A stretch of 64,000 bases of DNA, from NCBI GenBank assembly GCA_026874595.1, contig CM049313.1:44234659-44298658 (forward strand), in the 5' to 3' direction. The position numbers and the translations under genes are program-made. The notes beneath the pieces were generated by a model. That model made no database searches. It was given only the letters and a program-made list of their open reading frames with translations, and was not told the DNA's origin. Shown here one piece after another: positions 19,946 through 30,204 of this stretch (its first letter is position 1; the number at the start of each line of letters is the position of its first letter). The DNA comes from Sipunculus nudus (lineage: Eukaryota; Annelida; Sipuncula; Golfingiida; Sipunculidae).

Positions 19946-20861
19946 TATAACATCAAATATGAGGCACATAGAATTAGCATATAAAATGACAAAACCGTGT
20001 CTGACAAAAATAGAAAAACACTCAGATGTGAACAAGTGTCAACTTGTGACGTTTATAAAAATTTGTTAAACACTGCCAGGGATAACAATAAATGGTGAGC
20101 CAGTTAATTGATTATACATGTACTGATGATTGGTCATTTTCTTGCATGACCGATTAAATAGATTGCAATTTTTCATCACTGATTAGAAACAATTATGATA
20201 ATGCATACACATTCAAAGAAGTCATATTATCTCTATAGAGTATTCTGATTCTGTTAGAGACACCAGTATAAGAATACAGGGCAAAAAAAAACAGGGAATA
20301 GCATTCAATCTTAACCTTGTGCAACAAATTAGTGTCAACAACCCAGCCATTACCTTGACCTTCCAGCGTGATGTACAAGTTAGACTAAATTAACTCGGTC
20401 AATATTTTAGGTAAAATACTATACAGCATGTTTCACGGTAATATAGATGGTACATCAGATAACTGTTTAATAATCAATCACCGGTCACTTTTTTTTAATC
20501 CTTCAATTAATCACTGAATAAAATTTTACAAACAATTCCTACCACTGATAACAATGTTATAGTAATCACAGTGGGTATCAATGGTTACCCAGTATTATCC
20601 ATAAAGATGACATTTAGGCAGGGATGGACATAAGTTATTGCTATAATTTAGTCAACAGGAGGTCAGCTTAGCAGACAGTACTGCTTTAAAATCTCTTGGC
20701 AGTTCTGATATGTCTGCATTTCTGCATCAATTTCATTTACTGATATGCCAATAAATGAACAGTTAACAAGCAATACCATATCTAAAATATTCACATGTTC
20801 ATTAGCTGTGACAACCCACTCAGTAGGCAAATGGATATTTGGGCTGGTAAGCCTACTCGAG

Positions 20862-21453
20862 TCATGATACTAGTAATATGGAGGAATGTATCGCAGTGGT
20901 CTTGCATCTGGTTGCATTAATATTGTGGTAAACGGTCCATAATCTCAATATTATGCTTTAGAATGGTGAATAAACACAATAGTATATATGTAAGCTCGCA
21001 ACCTAAACTGAAACACTGTCTCCATGGACACAGGTCATTTCCCGTGTCGCCTGCAAGTTGCCTGCATCCTGTAACCCGTGCGAGCCATGCTTGTGTTCTT
21101 GCGGTCATAAATTCAACAAACATGCCGAGGGGTTTACCAATGTGCTGGGTTAAACAGTCGTGATACTAGTAATATGGAGGAATGTATCTCAGTGGTCTTG
21201 CATCTGGTTGCATTAATATTGTGGTAAACAGTCCATAATCTCAATATTATGCTTTAGAATGGTGAATAAACACAAAAGTATATATGTAAGCTCGCAACCT
21301 AAACTGAAACACCGTCTCCATGGACACGGGTCATTTCCCGTGTCGCCTGCAAGTTGCCTGCATCCTGTAACCCGTGTGAGCCATGCTTGTGTTCATGCGG
21401 TCATAAATTCAACAAACATGCCGAGGGGTTTACCAATGTGCTGGGTTAAACAG
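20862..21453. repeat. 296-bp tandem duplication
   Basis: The block 20862-21157 is repeated as 21158-21453 with few substitutions. Both begin TGATACTAGTAATATGG and end GCTGGGTTAAACAG; the period measured between matching bases is 296 bp. Confidence 0.9.
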
Positions 21454-23831
21454 GAACTTTTCTCGCTCATATTTGGTATTATTAGAAAGTACACAAAATA
21501 TGCTAACAGATGGTCTGGTTTATGTTGATTGACAGTGCACCTGTAGCCCATGAAGCGTTGTCAGAAATGACGAAAATATTTGCATCTTCATAAGGCCTTG
21601 TAATGCGATCCTCAGACGCAAATGTCATGACACTCTGGCACCAGTAATCTGGTTGTAATGCCAGAGGGTCAATATGACGCTACATGTTCATATAAACATC
21701 TTTTGGAGGGGTGGTGTGAAAATGTTTGAATTTCAAATGGTTCCCACACCAATACATACCACAAATTATAGACTTGTTCAATTTAACTTTGATTCCTTGG
21801 AAATTGGTTGGCTTTTAAAACATGTAAAACTACCTAACTTTTGTAAATGAGTTAATTTAATGAATGACAGAGAAGCATCCAGATATAAGCAGGAACTTTT
21901 TAAATATTGTTTCCTGTTGGTTCCGTTAGTTAGCAGTGTTTAGCAAATTTCATGAAGATCACCGGTGTGATTACTGTAAAGGAAGTGGTTAGGATTGTTA
22001 TAATTTATTTACAAAGGATGAGACAAGACAATCACCCAAGTAACATCAAGACACCGCAATCAGTGATACAAGACAAGACGGCACTGTAACCCACGCTAAA
22101 CATCCAGAGGCTGATAAAGAGGGACCATCCATGGTGAGTTAATTGAATATCCATGAACCAAGGAGTGCTACAAGATGTAAGGGGAACAGATTTGTGAATA
22201 AATCTGTGTATCTATAAGATTTATATATCTACTAAAAGTCCACTAAATACTAGCATCCATCATATTGCTGCATCCAGGACTTATTTACTTTTCCCATCTG
22301 TTTGTCTGTCCACCTTGCTCAAGATTCTGTGGTTGCCTTTTTGTTGGCAAGGGGTTCAAATTCGCAAAAGGGAAATTAATGCAAAAAATAAAACCTTCAT
22401 GAATAAAAGGCCATATCATAGAAGGGAAGACATAAAGCAAAATATTGATATATAAATAATGACAAATCCTGTATGTTTCCTGTATATCAACAACTGCCAT
22501 AATAAATGATATCAAATTTTTCAAATAATCTGCCAAAAATAAACAAGAATGATTGTTCGATGTTGCCTTGAGTCATCATCCAATTTGCACACAGATTATA
22601 TAACTATTTCTGTTTATCATGGATATAATCTGTGTAGTTTACACTTTGAGCAGATTGCGTTACAAATGGAATCCCTTGCAAACCAATGAGGAATGTGAAA
22701 ACTGCCAAATTTTAACCCAACAAATATGAAGACAACCACAGTATCTCAGAAAATCACTGACTAATTTCCAGTAAGTATCATGGATAGGTAGATACTAAGG
22801 CACGATAGAGTTTGTTGTGGATGTGGATGCAGTTTCCGTTTTGTCTTTTTGTACACCTGTCTCCTTGCAATATAAAACCTCAAACTAGTGCTGGCATCTG
22901 AAGGAAGAATTTGGTATTATTTAGACAGATCTGGAGGCAAGGATGAATCGTTTAAGTATGGATGGCCACAGAGATGAAAATATTTTTCCCCCCCGAGGGT
23001 TGTCTATTTTTTTATATATAAGATATTCTACAAATGTACAACTGTTACTTTGTAACCAATACCCCCCAAGGGATGTGCGATCAACTATCAGCCTCTGGAT
23101 ACATCACTCAAAGGCAATCCAAAGTTTGTTCTGTTCATTTTACCTGGATAATAATTTGCTGACTACATGATTAGTTCTTTCTGTCTGATGAAGTACAGTG
23201 CTAAATTCATGAACAGTTATACAAGTGGTATTGTACTGAATATTAATTTTGAAATAGGATGAGATACCTCCATGGATAAGATGCACTTTTCAAGTTAGCA
23301 TTCACATGAATCAGTAAATGTTTATTCATATTCAGGTTTTAACCTGTTGTTCACAATACTCTCAAATTCTTTTGACTTAACATGTTCCAAGTTCAATCAA
23401 AAAGATAAATATGAATTACAGCACTGTAATAAATCTACTGCTTGAGACACATGTGACAAAAAGTGTACTAAGAGGGCAGCTATGATACACTGCTGGATTG
23501 AAGGTCAACCACTGCTTAATTTCCAAAGAAATATTAGCCAAGAATGGCATTTCATTGGTTAAAATTAATATAACTCTAATAAGAGGTAATCATAAATCCT
23601 GATTCATGATACGCATTTAAGATATGAAACCATGTAAAAACTCCAGTACAAATGCATTTGGTGTAAAATGAGAATAGAATGCAGTCAAGTTGTTGTAAAA
23701 GAGCATCTCATGATTTAGAATGAATATTCATGAGGCAAGGACAATTTCATGAGCTTCTGTTTCACTATTTTTTCTACCTGGGATTGCCTTTAAGTTCTAA
23801 AGCCACAACCAAACATACATACAGGAACTAC

Positions 23832-24050
23832 CCTATCTCCTGCTTGGCTGACTCCTTTCTGCCCCTTCCACTGGCCTGTGTTTCCTGATTGGCTCCCTGG
23901 AGGCTGATTTGCATATAGTGACCTTGGATTCTGTGATGACAGCGAATGGAAACTGTTGTTGTTGTTGTTGAAGCTGTAATTATTATTCATAAGCTGGTGC
24001 GTGTCATGCACACTTATGGGGGGACCCTTGGCAATATCATCTGTGCTGTA
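23832..24050 (-). CDS. Internal exon of the minus-strand host gene, left of the provirus
   Basis: The acceptor TATTTACAG lies just right of 24050; a donor GTAGTT just left of 23832 is the best fit because the frame stops shortly beyond it. The exon encodes an Asn/Ser-rich low-complexity segment (a run of about five Asn) and a Gly/Gln-rich part. The donor choice is less sure than the acceptor. Confidence 0.5.
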
Positions 24051-24611
24051 CTGTAAATACAGACAAGAATCACCCATGATTTATCCAGGCCAAGTTTACA
24101 CAGTCACAAAGTGCCAAAGATAGCAAGCAAATTCTGCCTGGCAAACTGCTTAACCTAAAGCATTCAGCGCTGGCGATGCATGGCAAGCTTATGTACATGG
24201 TAAGCTGGAAATGCATTATGCAGTTGTATCCCCATTTCTCTGTCTGAAAATAATTGCTGCAAAAACTTTATTCTCTTAGTCTAAGTATAAAATATTATTC
24301 TTTGCTGAAAATATTTTTTTCTTTTCTTTATTAATTTAAGTTTAGTCCATTCTGATTTTGTTGAAAAGACACAAAAGGAAATTTACAAACTGCCAGGCCT
24401 CACAAAAGTGCCCCTGGATTTTATTAATGACCTCATTTATAATATTTCAGATGAAAACAAAGTCCCACCAATACAATGTATCAGTACTCATCAGAGGACT
24501 GGCAGTACTTAAAGCTGCACTGTTTGACCTAATTTTCTTTCCAAATGCGGCAACTACATCACATACTGTGCTCTTCAAAGCATTTTAGTTCAGTACAAAG
24601 ATAAAAAATAT
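24051..24611 (-). other. Left part of the intron interrupted by the provirus
   Basis: AT-rich sequence up to the insertion point. No gene seen. Without the provirus this intron would be about 1.7 kb instead of 33.7 kb. Confidence 0.6.
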
Positions 24612-24617
24612 TACATG
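24612..24617. repeat. Target-site duplication, left copy (TACATG)
   Basis: The six bases TACATG sit directly outside the left inverted repeat and match 56626-56631 exactly. A 6-bp duplication is the Polinton/Maverick hallmark. Confidence 0.95.
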
Positions 24618-24999
24618 AGTAGTGCTATATATATTAAGTACCAAAAAGTCATTGATAAGTACCAAAACCATTAATAAGTCCCATTTTTGGTCATTAATAA
24701 GTACCAAAAAGTCATTGATAAGTACCAAAACCATTAATAAGTACCATCCTTAGTACAGTCATTAATAAGTACCAAAAAGTCATTGATAAGTACCAAAACC
24801 ATTAATAAGTACCATCCTTAGTAGAGTCATTAATAAGTACCAAAAAGTCATTGATAAGTACCAAAACCATTAATAAGTACCATCCTGAGTAGAGTCATTA
24901 ATAAGTGCCAAAAAGTGATTAATTAATTGGGAGGAATGCGGACTGGGTGGGAGGGGTGGGGGAGGGGGCCCCCTGGCGGTTGACCGGGTGGTGTTTAAC
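24618..24999. repeat. Left terminal inverted repeat (382 bp)
   Basis: It matches the reverse complement of 56244-56625 base for base by eye. It starts AGTAGTGCTATATATATTAAG. From about 24690 it contains three copies of a 68-bp tandem unit (starts at 24690, 24758 and 24826), built from ATTAATAAGTACC and ATTGATAAGTACC motifs. The last part is G-rich (24945-24990). Confidence 0.95.
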
Positions 25000-25008
25000 G
25001 GCGGGCGA

Positions 25009-25760
25009 AAAATCTATAGCACCCTGGAGGGGAAGCACCCCCTCCCCCCACTGGGACTTTTCGGGAATTAAAGCACCCCCCTCTTCCTGGGACTTCTCTA
25101 AAATCTATAGCACCCTGGAGGGGAAGCACCCCCTCCCCCCACTGGGACTTTTCGGGAATTAAAGCACCCCCCTCTTCCTGGGACTTCTCTAAAATCTATA
25201 GCACCCTGGAGGGGAAGCACCCCCTCCCCCCACTGGGACTTTTCGGGAATTAAAGCACCCCCCTCTTCCTGGGACTTCTCTAAAATCTATAGCACCCTGG
25301 AGGGGAAGCACCCCCTCCCCCCACTGGGACTTTTCGGGAATTAAAGCACCCCCCTCTTCCTGGGACTTCTCTAAAATCTATAGCACCCTGGAGGGGAAGC
25401 ACCCCCTCCCCCCACTGGGACTTTTCGGGAATTAAAGCACCCCCCTCTTCCTGGGACTTCTCTAAAATCTATAGCACCCTGGAGGGGAAGTACCCCCTCC
25501 CCCCACTGGGACTTTTCGGGAATTAAAGCACCCCCCTCTTCCTGGGACTTCTCTAAAATCTATAGCACCCTGGAGGGGAAGCACCCCCTCCCCCCACTGG
25601 GACTTTTCGGGAATTAAAGCACCCCCCTCTGCCTGGGACTTCTCTAAAATCTATAGCACCCTGGAGGGGAAGCACCCCCTCCCCCCACTGGGACTTTTCG
25701 GGAATTAAAGCACCCCCCTCTTCCTGGGACTTCTCTAAAATCTATAGCACCCTGGAGGGG
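25009..25760. repeat. Subterminal 91-bp tandem array, left end only
   Basis: The word TCTATAGCACCCTGGAGGGG starts at 25013 and recurs every 91 bp (25104, 25195, 25286, 25377, 25468, 25559, 25650, 25741), giving eight full copies and a truncated ninth. Copies are nearly identical. Each has CCCCCTCCCCCC, so the minus strand has regularly spaced G runs. A degenerate continuation reaches about 25920. Nothing like it is present at the right end. Confidence 0.93.
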
Positions 25761-26024
25761 AAATTTTTCGGGAATTAAAGTATCCACTGGGACTTTTCGG
25801 GAGTTAAAGTATCTACTAGGAGGACTGGGCGAAAGTTAGGGTAACCTGGAGGGGAGACCTGGACAAAAGCTAAAGCACCCCCTGGTGGAGTTTGTGGGAA
25901 CTAAAGTGGGTTGGGGCTCTTTCAAACACTTAAGCACTCACACATTCTTCCAAGTATTGAAACATTCATTTTTACACAGTTTAAACATACTAATAACACA
26001 ATGATGTAAATGGAATAAAAAAAA

Positions 26025-26030
26025 TTTATT
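26025..26030 (-). terminator. Candidate polyadenylation signal for the leftward genes
   Basis: AATAAA on the minus strand, about 160 bp past the stop at 26190. It lies in a palindrome (26011-26033) that also gives AATAAA on the plus strand. Confidence 0.45.
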
Positions 26031-26189
26031 CCATAAAACCTAAAAACTAAAAGATATATTATTTATGTCTGTATGCCACCTGTGTTCTTCGCTGTTTGTG
26101 TGTGTAATCATATGGAGTGTATGTCTGATGCTATGTTCTTCCCTGTACCTAACTAAAATTGCGTGAATAAAAAAATTAAAATCAGTCTT

Positions 26190-27260
26190 TTAACGTCCAT
26201 GGAAATTAAAATCCAGCACCACGCGTTTACGATCGTGCAGCTGGTATAATCCAACTTCAATTGTATGAGCTTCCTGGATTAGGTCCAGCACCATCATTAC
26301 TGCTTTTAATGGTGTCGACTCTAAAACATCACAGTCTAGGAGCGACACAGGTCCTTGCACAGTGCACTGCATGCTTTGATTAACAGTTGTTTGTCCTCTG
26401 GTGACGTCATCACCTCGAGGTAATGGTATAGAAACTGGCGTATTCTCATCAGCTTTTTGTGTTTCGTCGGGAGCGAGTCGAACGGTGTTCTCAGACTCCG
26501 ACCGTAACTGATCAGGTTGTTCAGCTCCTCCCTCGCTGTCGCTGGAATATAGCTTTGCGGCCAACTCGTTGTATTCTTTCTCGACAATATCAAGGAACTG
26601 GTCCCGGGGCATTGAGACCTCAGAAGTGGCTGGTGCAACGGGGCTTGGGTGTGGATAGGGTAAGGTGGTGCTGTTGGTACTGGACGGTGGGGGGTGGTCG
26701 GGGGAGCGACAACCGCCCCACATGGGCGTGGGTGATGGTGTTTGACTGAGCCAGGCATTGAAACTAGGGAGGGGAATGGTGGGGGCGGTGGGGGGTGAAG
26801 AAGGTGGCTCGTCAAACCGGATAACGTCGTATAGGCCGGAGGGGGATCGTTGCACCCGCCTACCTTCAAGGGTCCTGTTACCTCCATGGACGCTGGCGGT
26901 GCTGACGGTACTTGTGTGATCGAGGTCCCTGGCTGCGGGTAGACTATGGCCGTGATCTTGTGTTCGTTGTCTTTTGGGCGACACTTCGGGGCTTGACAGT
27001 GACCAGTAGTGACCAGGCTCTGGGGTTGACGATCGGCGTCGGCTGACAGTACAGGAGGAACAGCGGCGCTTGGTGTGACTGCGTTTGCTACCGCTAGATC
27101 CGCTGTTTTTTCTGACAACATCTCGTTGATCACGGTGAGGATTTCTGGCTCTGATGTGTCTTCCACATCGTCCTTGGTTTCGTGATCTGCACGTGGAGGG
27201 CGGCGAAGCTTCATCCGTCTCAACAAGTTGACAATTTTCTTTTTGATGCCCATCGTTCAT
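26190..27260 (-). CDS. Unrecognised 356-aa protein, frame A of a dual-coding locus
   Basis: The first ATG after a good minus-strand TATA box (27312-27305) is at 27260, and this frame is open for 356 codons. The middle is low-complexity: Arg/Ser-rich, then Pro/Ser-rich. The C-terminal part from about residue 237 looks folded (RDQFLDIVEKEYNELAAKLY, then VMMVLDLIQEAHTIEVGLYQ). A PTAP tetrapeptide, the TSG101-binding late-domain motif, lies in the Pro-rich part. The frame overlaps completely with the 305-aa frame that starts 7 nt downstream. An ORF extension to 27371 would begin upstream of the TATA box, so I reject that start. Function unknown. Either frame could be the main product. Confidence 0.6.
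   Translation of the reverse strand: MNDGHQKENCQLVETDEASPPSTCRSRNQGRCGRHIRARNPHRDQRDVVRKNSGSSGSKRSHTKRRCSSCTVSRRRSSTPEPGHYWSLSSPEVSPKRQRTQDHGHSLPAARDLDHTSTVSTASVHGGNRTLEGRRVQRSPSGLYDVIRFDEPPSSPPTAPTIPLPSFNAWLSQTPSPTPMWGGCRSPDHPPPSSTNSTTLPYPHPSPVAPATSEVSMPRDQFLDIVEKEYNELAAKLYSSDSEGGAEQPDQLRSESENTVRLAPDETQKADENTPVSIPLPRGDDVTRGQTTVNQSMQCTVQGPVSLLDCDVLESTPLKAVMMVLDLIQEAHTIEVGLYQLHDRKRVVLDFNFHGR
26336..27253 (-). CDS. Unrecognised 305-aa proline-rich protein, frame B of the dual-coding locus
   Basis: This frame starts at the second ATG of the transcript, 7 nt after frame A's start, and is open for 305 codons. It opens with a basic amphipathic stretch (MGIKKKIVNLLRRMKLRRPP), continues with a Pro-rich middle and ends in a helical, folded-looking domain of about 80 residues with LMRIRQFLYHYLEVM. 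It contains three ESCRT late-domain-type motifs: PSAP (about 116-119), PPAY (about 138-141) and PTAP (about 193-196). Leaky scanning past the frame A start would express it. No homolog is recognised. Confidence 0.6.
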   Translation of the reverse strand: MGIKKKIVNLLRRMKLRRPPRADHETKDDVEDTSEPEILTVINEMLSEKTADLAVANAVTPSAAVPPVLSADADRQPQSLVTTGHCQAPKCRPKDNEHKITAIVYPQPGTSITQVPSAPPASMEVTGPLKVGGCNDPPPAYTTLSGLTSHLLHPPPPPPFPSLVSMPGSVKHHHPRPCGAVVAPPTTPHRPVPTAPPYPIHTQAPLHQPLLRSQCPGTSSLILSRKNTTSWPQSYIPATAREELNNLISYGRSLRTPFDSLPTKHKKLMRIRQFLYHYLEVMTSPEDKQLLIKACSALCKDLCRS

Positions 27261-27304
27261 TGTTGAGAAAGCAGTGGAGAATGGGGAAATCAGGCGGGAA
27301 TAAA

Positions 27305-27312
27305 CTTTTATA
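27305..27312 (-). promoter_or_regulatory. TATA box of the dual-coding locus
   Basis: TATAAAAG on the minus strand, about 45 bp before the first ATG at 27260. CCAAT-like bases (27369-27374) lie further upstream. Confidence 0.7.
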
Positions 27313-28408
27313 CCTAAACATGGACTGGGCGTGGGGGATGGGTAGGTAGGGAAACTATAGCGATCAACCAATCAGCGCACGTTTCATACATCCTATCACC
27401 CCCGGAAGTAAAGTAAAATAATTCACAATCAAAGCTTCTAGAACATTCCACCGGAAATGCCATACAAAGAACAAGTATACACCGTACCGGAAGTATTACA
27501 CAACACAGTCAATATAACATATATACAGTTTTATTTGGATCAAAACAATTGTTTTTTTTTGTATATAATATTTGTTTTTTTTATGTTTTCGGTTTTTATC
27601 CGTTAATCTGTGCTTAACATGTGCAAAAGTATGATATTTAAGCAACCGGAAGTAAATGGTGCAAAAAAAAACCTTACCGGATGTCATAAAGGAAACTTGT
27701 TTTAAACATTTTTAAACGTTTTTAGTAAGAATTAAATAAAAGTAAAACATTTTTACAAAACTTTTCTCGTCTAAATAATATAAATTGTAGTATTTTCTAT
27801 TTATCTGAGCCTACGTAGTGAAAAAGTATGAGTACCGGAAATCATTTCTGCAAATTAAATAACGTTTGTATTAAACATTTTAAACAAAATGAAACGTTTT
27901 TTGTTTGAATTAATGAAATTAAAATGATTTTTCAAAACCTTTTCTGGTCAAAATCATGTAAATTATAGAATTTTCTTATCATTTGTGCCTAAAATAGTGG
28001 AAAAAAATGATTTTTCAGCTTACCGGAAGTAAGTGGGACAAATAAATTATTTCCGGAAGTCATTTATAAAGACTGAATAAACATTTTATTTAATGTGTTA
28101 AATAAAATTAAACGTTTTTTATACGAATTAATTAATTTAAAAACATAATAAGACAACTTTTCTCGTCTAAATAATGTAAATTATAATATTTTCTTAACCT
28201 TTGTGCTTAAAATAATTTAAAAAGTATGATATTCCAGTTTACCGGAAGTTAATGATGACAAATAAACTCTTTCCCGAAGTCATCTACAAAGATTTAAATA
28301 AAATAGAGACTTTTTTAAATATAAAAACGTGTTTTTTTTGTCTTAACAATGAAAAAAAACTTACTACAGTAAAATGCAACAAAGTCCATCATCATCTTGT
28401 TTGTTCAG
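27313..28408. promoter_or_regulatory. AT-rich intergenic region with ETS-like motifs and about four imperfect repeats
   Basis: No gene is seen in this 1.1-kb spacer between two minus-strand genes. CCGGAAGT/ACCGGAAGT motifs (ETS-factor consensus) occur at 27402, 27450 (AAAT variant), 27486, 27645, 27676 (ATGT variant), 27834 (AAAT variant), 28022, 28052 and 28241, with a degenerate copy at 28272. Surrounding sequence recurs in imperfect units of about 190-220 bp (shared words: CTCGTCTAAATAAT, TTGTGCTTAAAAT, AAACGTTTTT). The region could be an enhancer, the upstream control of the leftward locus or a replication element; the sequence alone does not say which. Confidence 0.65.
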
Positions 28409-30015
28409 TCATTTAAGTATAGTTTGGAATTCACTGTCATCCCTTTTTTCTTCTGCGAACTTTGATTGTTCGATGCTCATTCGCGAACTGCAGGAACACA
28501 GGATCATGTGACGGTTTTTGTTGTCGAGATGAGGGCTTCCATTTTTAACGCGTGAAGGCATCAGCACGTGTAAGATCTTAGCGGGCACAGCATCGTCGTC
28601 CACGATATTAACCAGCATGGCTAAGAACCTGGGCGCGGAGAAGGCTACTTCTTGTACTTGAACGGGTGCGCAGTGTCGGCCGGAGAACACATCATGATTG
28701 AAAAGGACTACACCGTGTGTAGTATTCAGATTCCAGGTGAAACATTCCACATTGGGCTGTAAGATCTGGAAGATGGGAGTCACATCAGCGGTGATACAGT
28801 CATTGCCGAACAGATACCGCATGGCCGCACTTTGATTGTAGATACCATTCCAGGAATCAGGCAGGGTCTTTGATTCCAGGAAATTGAATTTGATAGCATA
28901 GGTGATCAATTCGATGGCGCGGTTACTCAGTAGGAATCGGAAAATGCATGACGGGACTGTGAATGCGCTCCACCCGTTTTTCAGCTGACCCGGGGCGTGT
29001 TGTTTTGACCAATTTTCAGCCAGGAAGTATCGCGCTTTGGTTTGATGCGAGGTTGTTTTCTCACCCGTTTTCAAATCAACCAGCGCTTCACGTTGCATGA
29101 TGAGGATAAAATTTTTACCTTCATCCAGAAATGCGGCAATTTCTAGACGTGCTCTCCAGAACATATCTTTAGGCGGGGTGCATTCTTTGTGTACGGAAGT
29201 TTCATCACAGCGGTTCAAATGGCGCAAGATCTTGGAGGCCCCATTCATTTCTTCCAGAGTCCATTTTTCTTTGTGACAGAATTCTAAGAAATCAGTAGCC
29301 TCTTTTTCCAGGGGATTGGTTTTCACCAGGTAGACCGTACTAAGAATACGCGATTTCGGTACACCGCATTTCAGCATGGCATTGACAGCACGAATTTGTT
29401 CTTTTTTCAGCGCGTCGACCACGGTTGTCATTGTATCAGTGTGTTTCTCGTAATCAGCATACCCTTGCCACAATTCGAAATCGGGTAGAGATTTCTTGGG
29501 TTGTGGTGGTGTTTCAGTTTCCTTGGCGGGGGGTGGTGGTCCTTCAACGACCATCGGCTCCGGTTCTTTTACCGGTTCTTGCACGTTACCAGTCTCTGGT
29601 CCGGGGGTGGCACTTGGAACATCGTTAGCAGACGAATGGGTTTCACAGCAAGGCGGGTTGTCCAAGGCTGGTTTCTTGTTTTCAAATATATGATCAAGAG
29701 GGCTCGGTTTCATTTGCCCTTCTTCCATCCACCTGGCGGCATCTTCTTGATCTTGTAATTTTTGCCATTCTTCACGTGTGAGTTTTTCTTTCTCCATACT
29801 GTCAACAAGCACTTGGGGTATTTCGTCTTCAAACCAAGCGGGTGATGACCATGTGATTACTCGTGGTGGGTCGGAGTAATCGTAGGAGTCAAGTTTTGAA
29901 CGATACTTGTACAATTTGCCTAATCTCTGGAACCTCAGCGAGTCGGCAGATTCAAGTTTGTAGTTGTGCTTGTTCTCTCGTACAAAATCGAGCAGCTGGA
30001 ATTTTTCTGCGGCAT
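28409..30015 (-). CDS. Unrecognised protein of about 535 aa with a 1-nt frame break near its N-terminus
   Basis: From about 29999 down to the stop at 28409 one frame is open for more than 500 codons. Its middle is Pro/Glu-rich (about 29530-29690) and its last 330 residues look folded and mixed alpha/beta, with Cys near the end (CSCSSR). No domain is recognised. This frame has no ATG near its start. The first ATG after the TATA box (30057-30050) is at 30015 in a different frame, and a run of five A on the coding strand (30006-30002) separates the two. One missing base there would join them. It may be a sequencing error, a true lesion or -1 frameshifting. The gene is divergent from DNA polymerase and shares its promoter region, which suggests an early or replication role. 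Confidence 0.7.
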
Positions 30016-30049
30016 GGGAGGCGTATGCCAGACTTAAAAAGCCCCCCGA

Positions 30050-30057
30050 CTTTTATA
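30050..30057 (-). promoter_or_regulatory. TATA box of the 535-aa minus-strand gene
   Basis: TATAAAAG on the minus strand, 35 bp upstream of the ATG at 30015. Confidence 0.75.
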
Positions 30058-30065
30058 GTTTCGAA

Positions 30066-30163
30066 ACCGGAAGTATCAAATAAATTATAGATGTCTACCG
30101 GAAATGCTTTGAAAAAATTAATACCCACCGGAAATGCTTTCAACAAAATAACTTCTATTTATA
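30066..30163 (+). promoter_or_regulatory. Divergent promoter: three ETS-like motifs at 31/30-bp spacing, then TATA
   Basis: ACCGGAAGT at 30066 and ACCGGAAAT at 30097 and 30127 are spaced 31 and 30 bp. A TATTTATA box follows at 30156-30163, about 40 bp before the polymerase ATG at 30205. The same region lies upstream of the minus-strand gene at 30015. Confidence 0.75.
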
Positions 30164-30204
30164 GGAGGTCACGTGGGGTCTTTGCCAGTCATTCAGCGTC
30201 AGCC

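Larger units (their letters stand above)
18702..23831 (-). other. Intron of the minus-strand host gene
   Basis: This 5.1-kb intron has an imperfect tandem repeat of about 45 bp (19737-19945), a 296-bp tandem duplication (20862-21453) and ACTGTGGTT/CGCAAA-type repeat remnants (about 22325-22410 and 22710-22745). No other exon could be supported, although small ones may be missed. Confidence 0.5.

Noticed and set aside
24947-25162. 71-codon frame in the left 91-bp array
   Set aside because: It is an accident of the tandem repeat and of the inverted repeat; the translation repeats the unit.
25009-25760. CRISPR-like array
   Set aside because: The 91-bp units are continuous near-identical repeats without unique spacers, in an animal genome.
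27261-27371. N-terminal extension of the frame A protein to 27371
   Set aside because: It would start upstream of the TATA box at 27312-27305, so the transcript would not include it.
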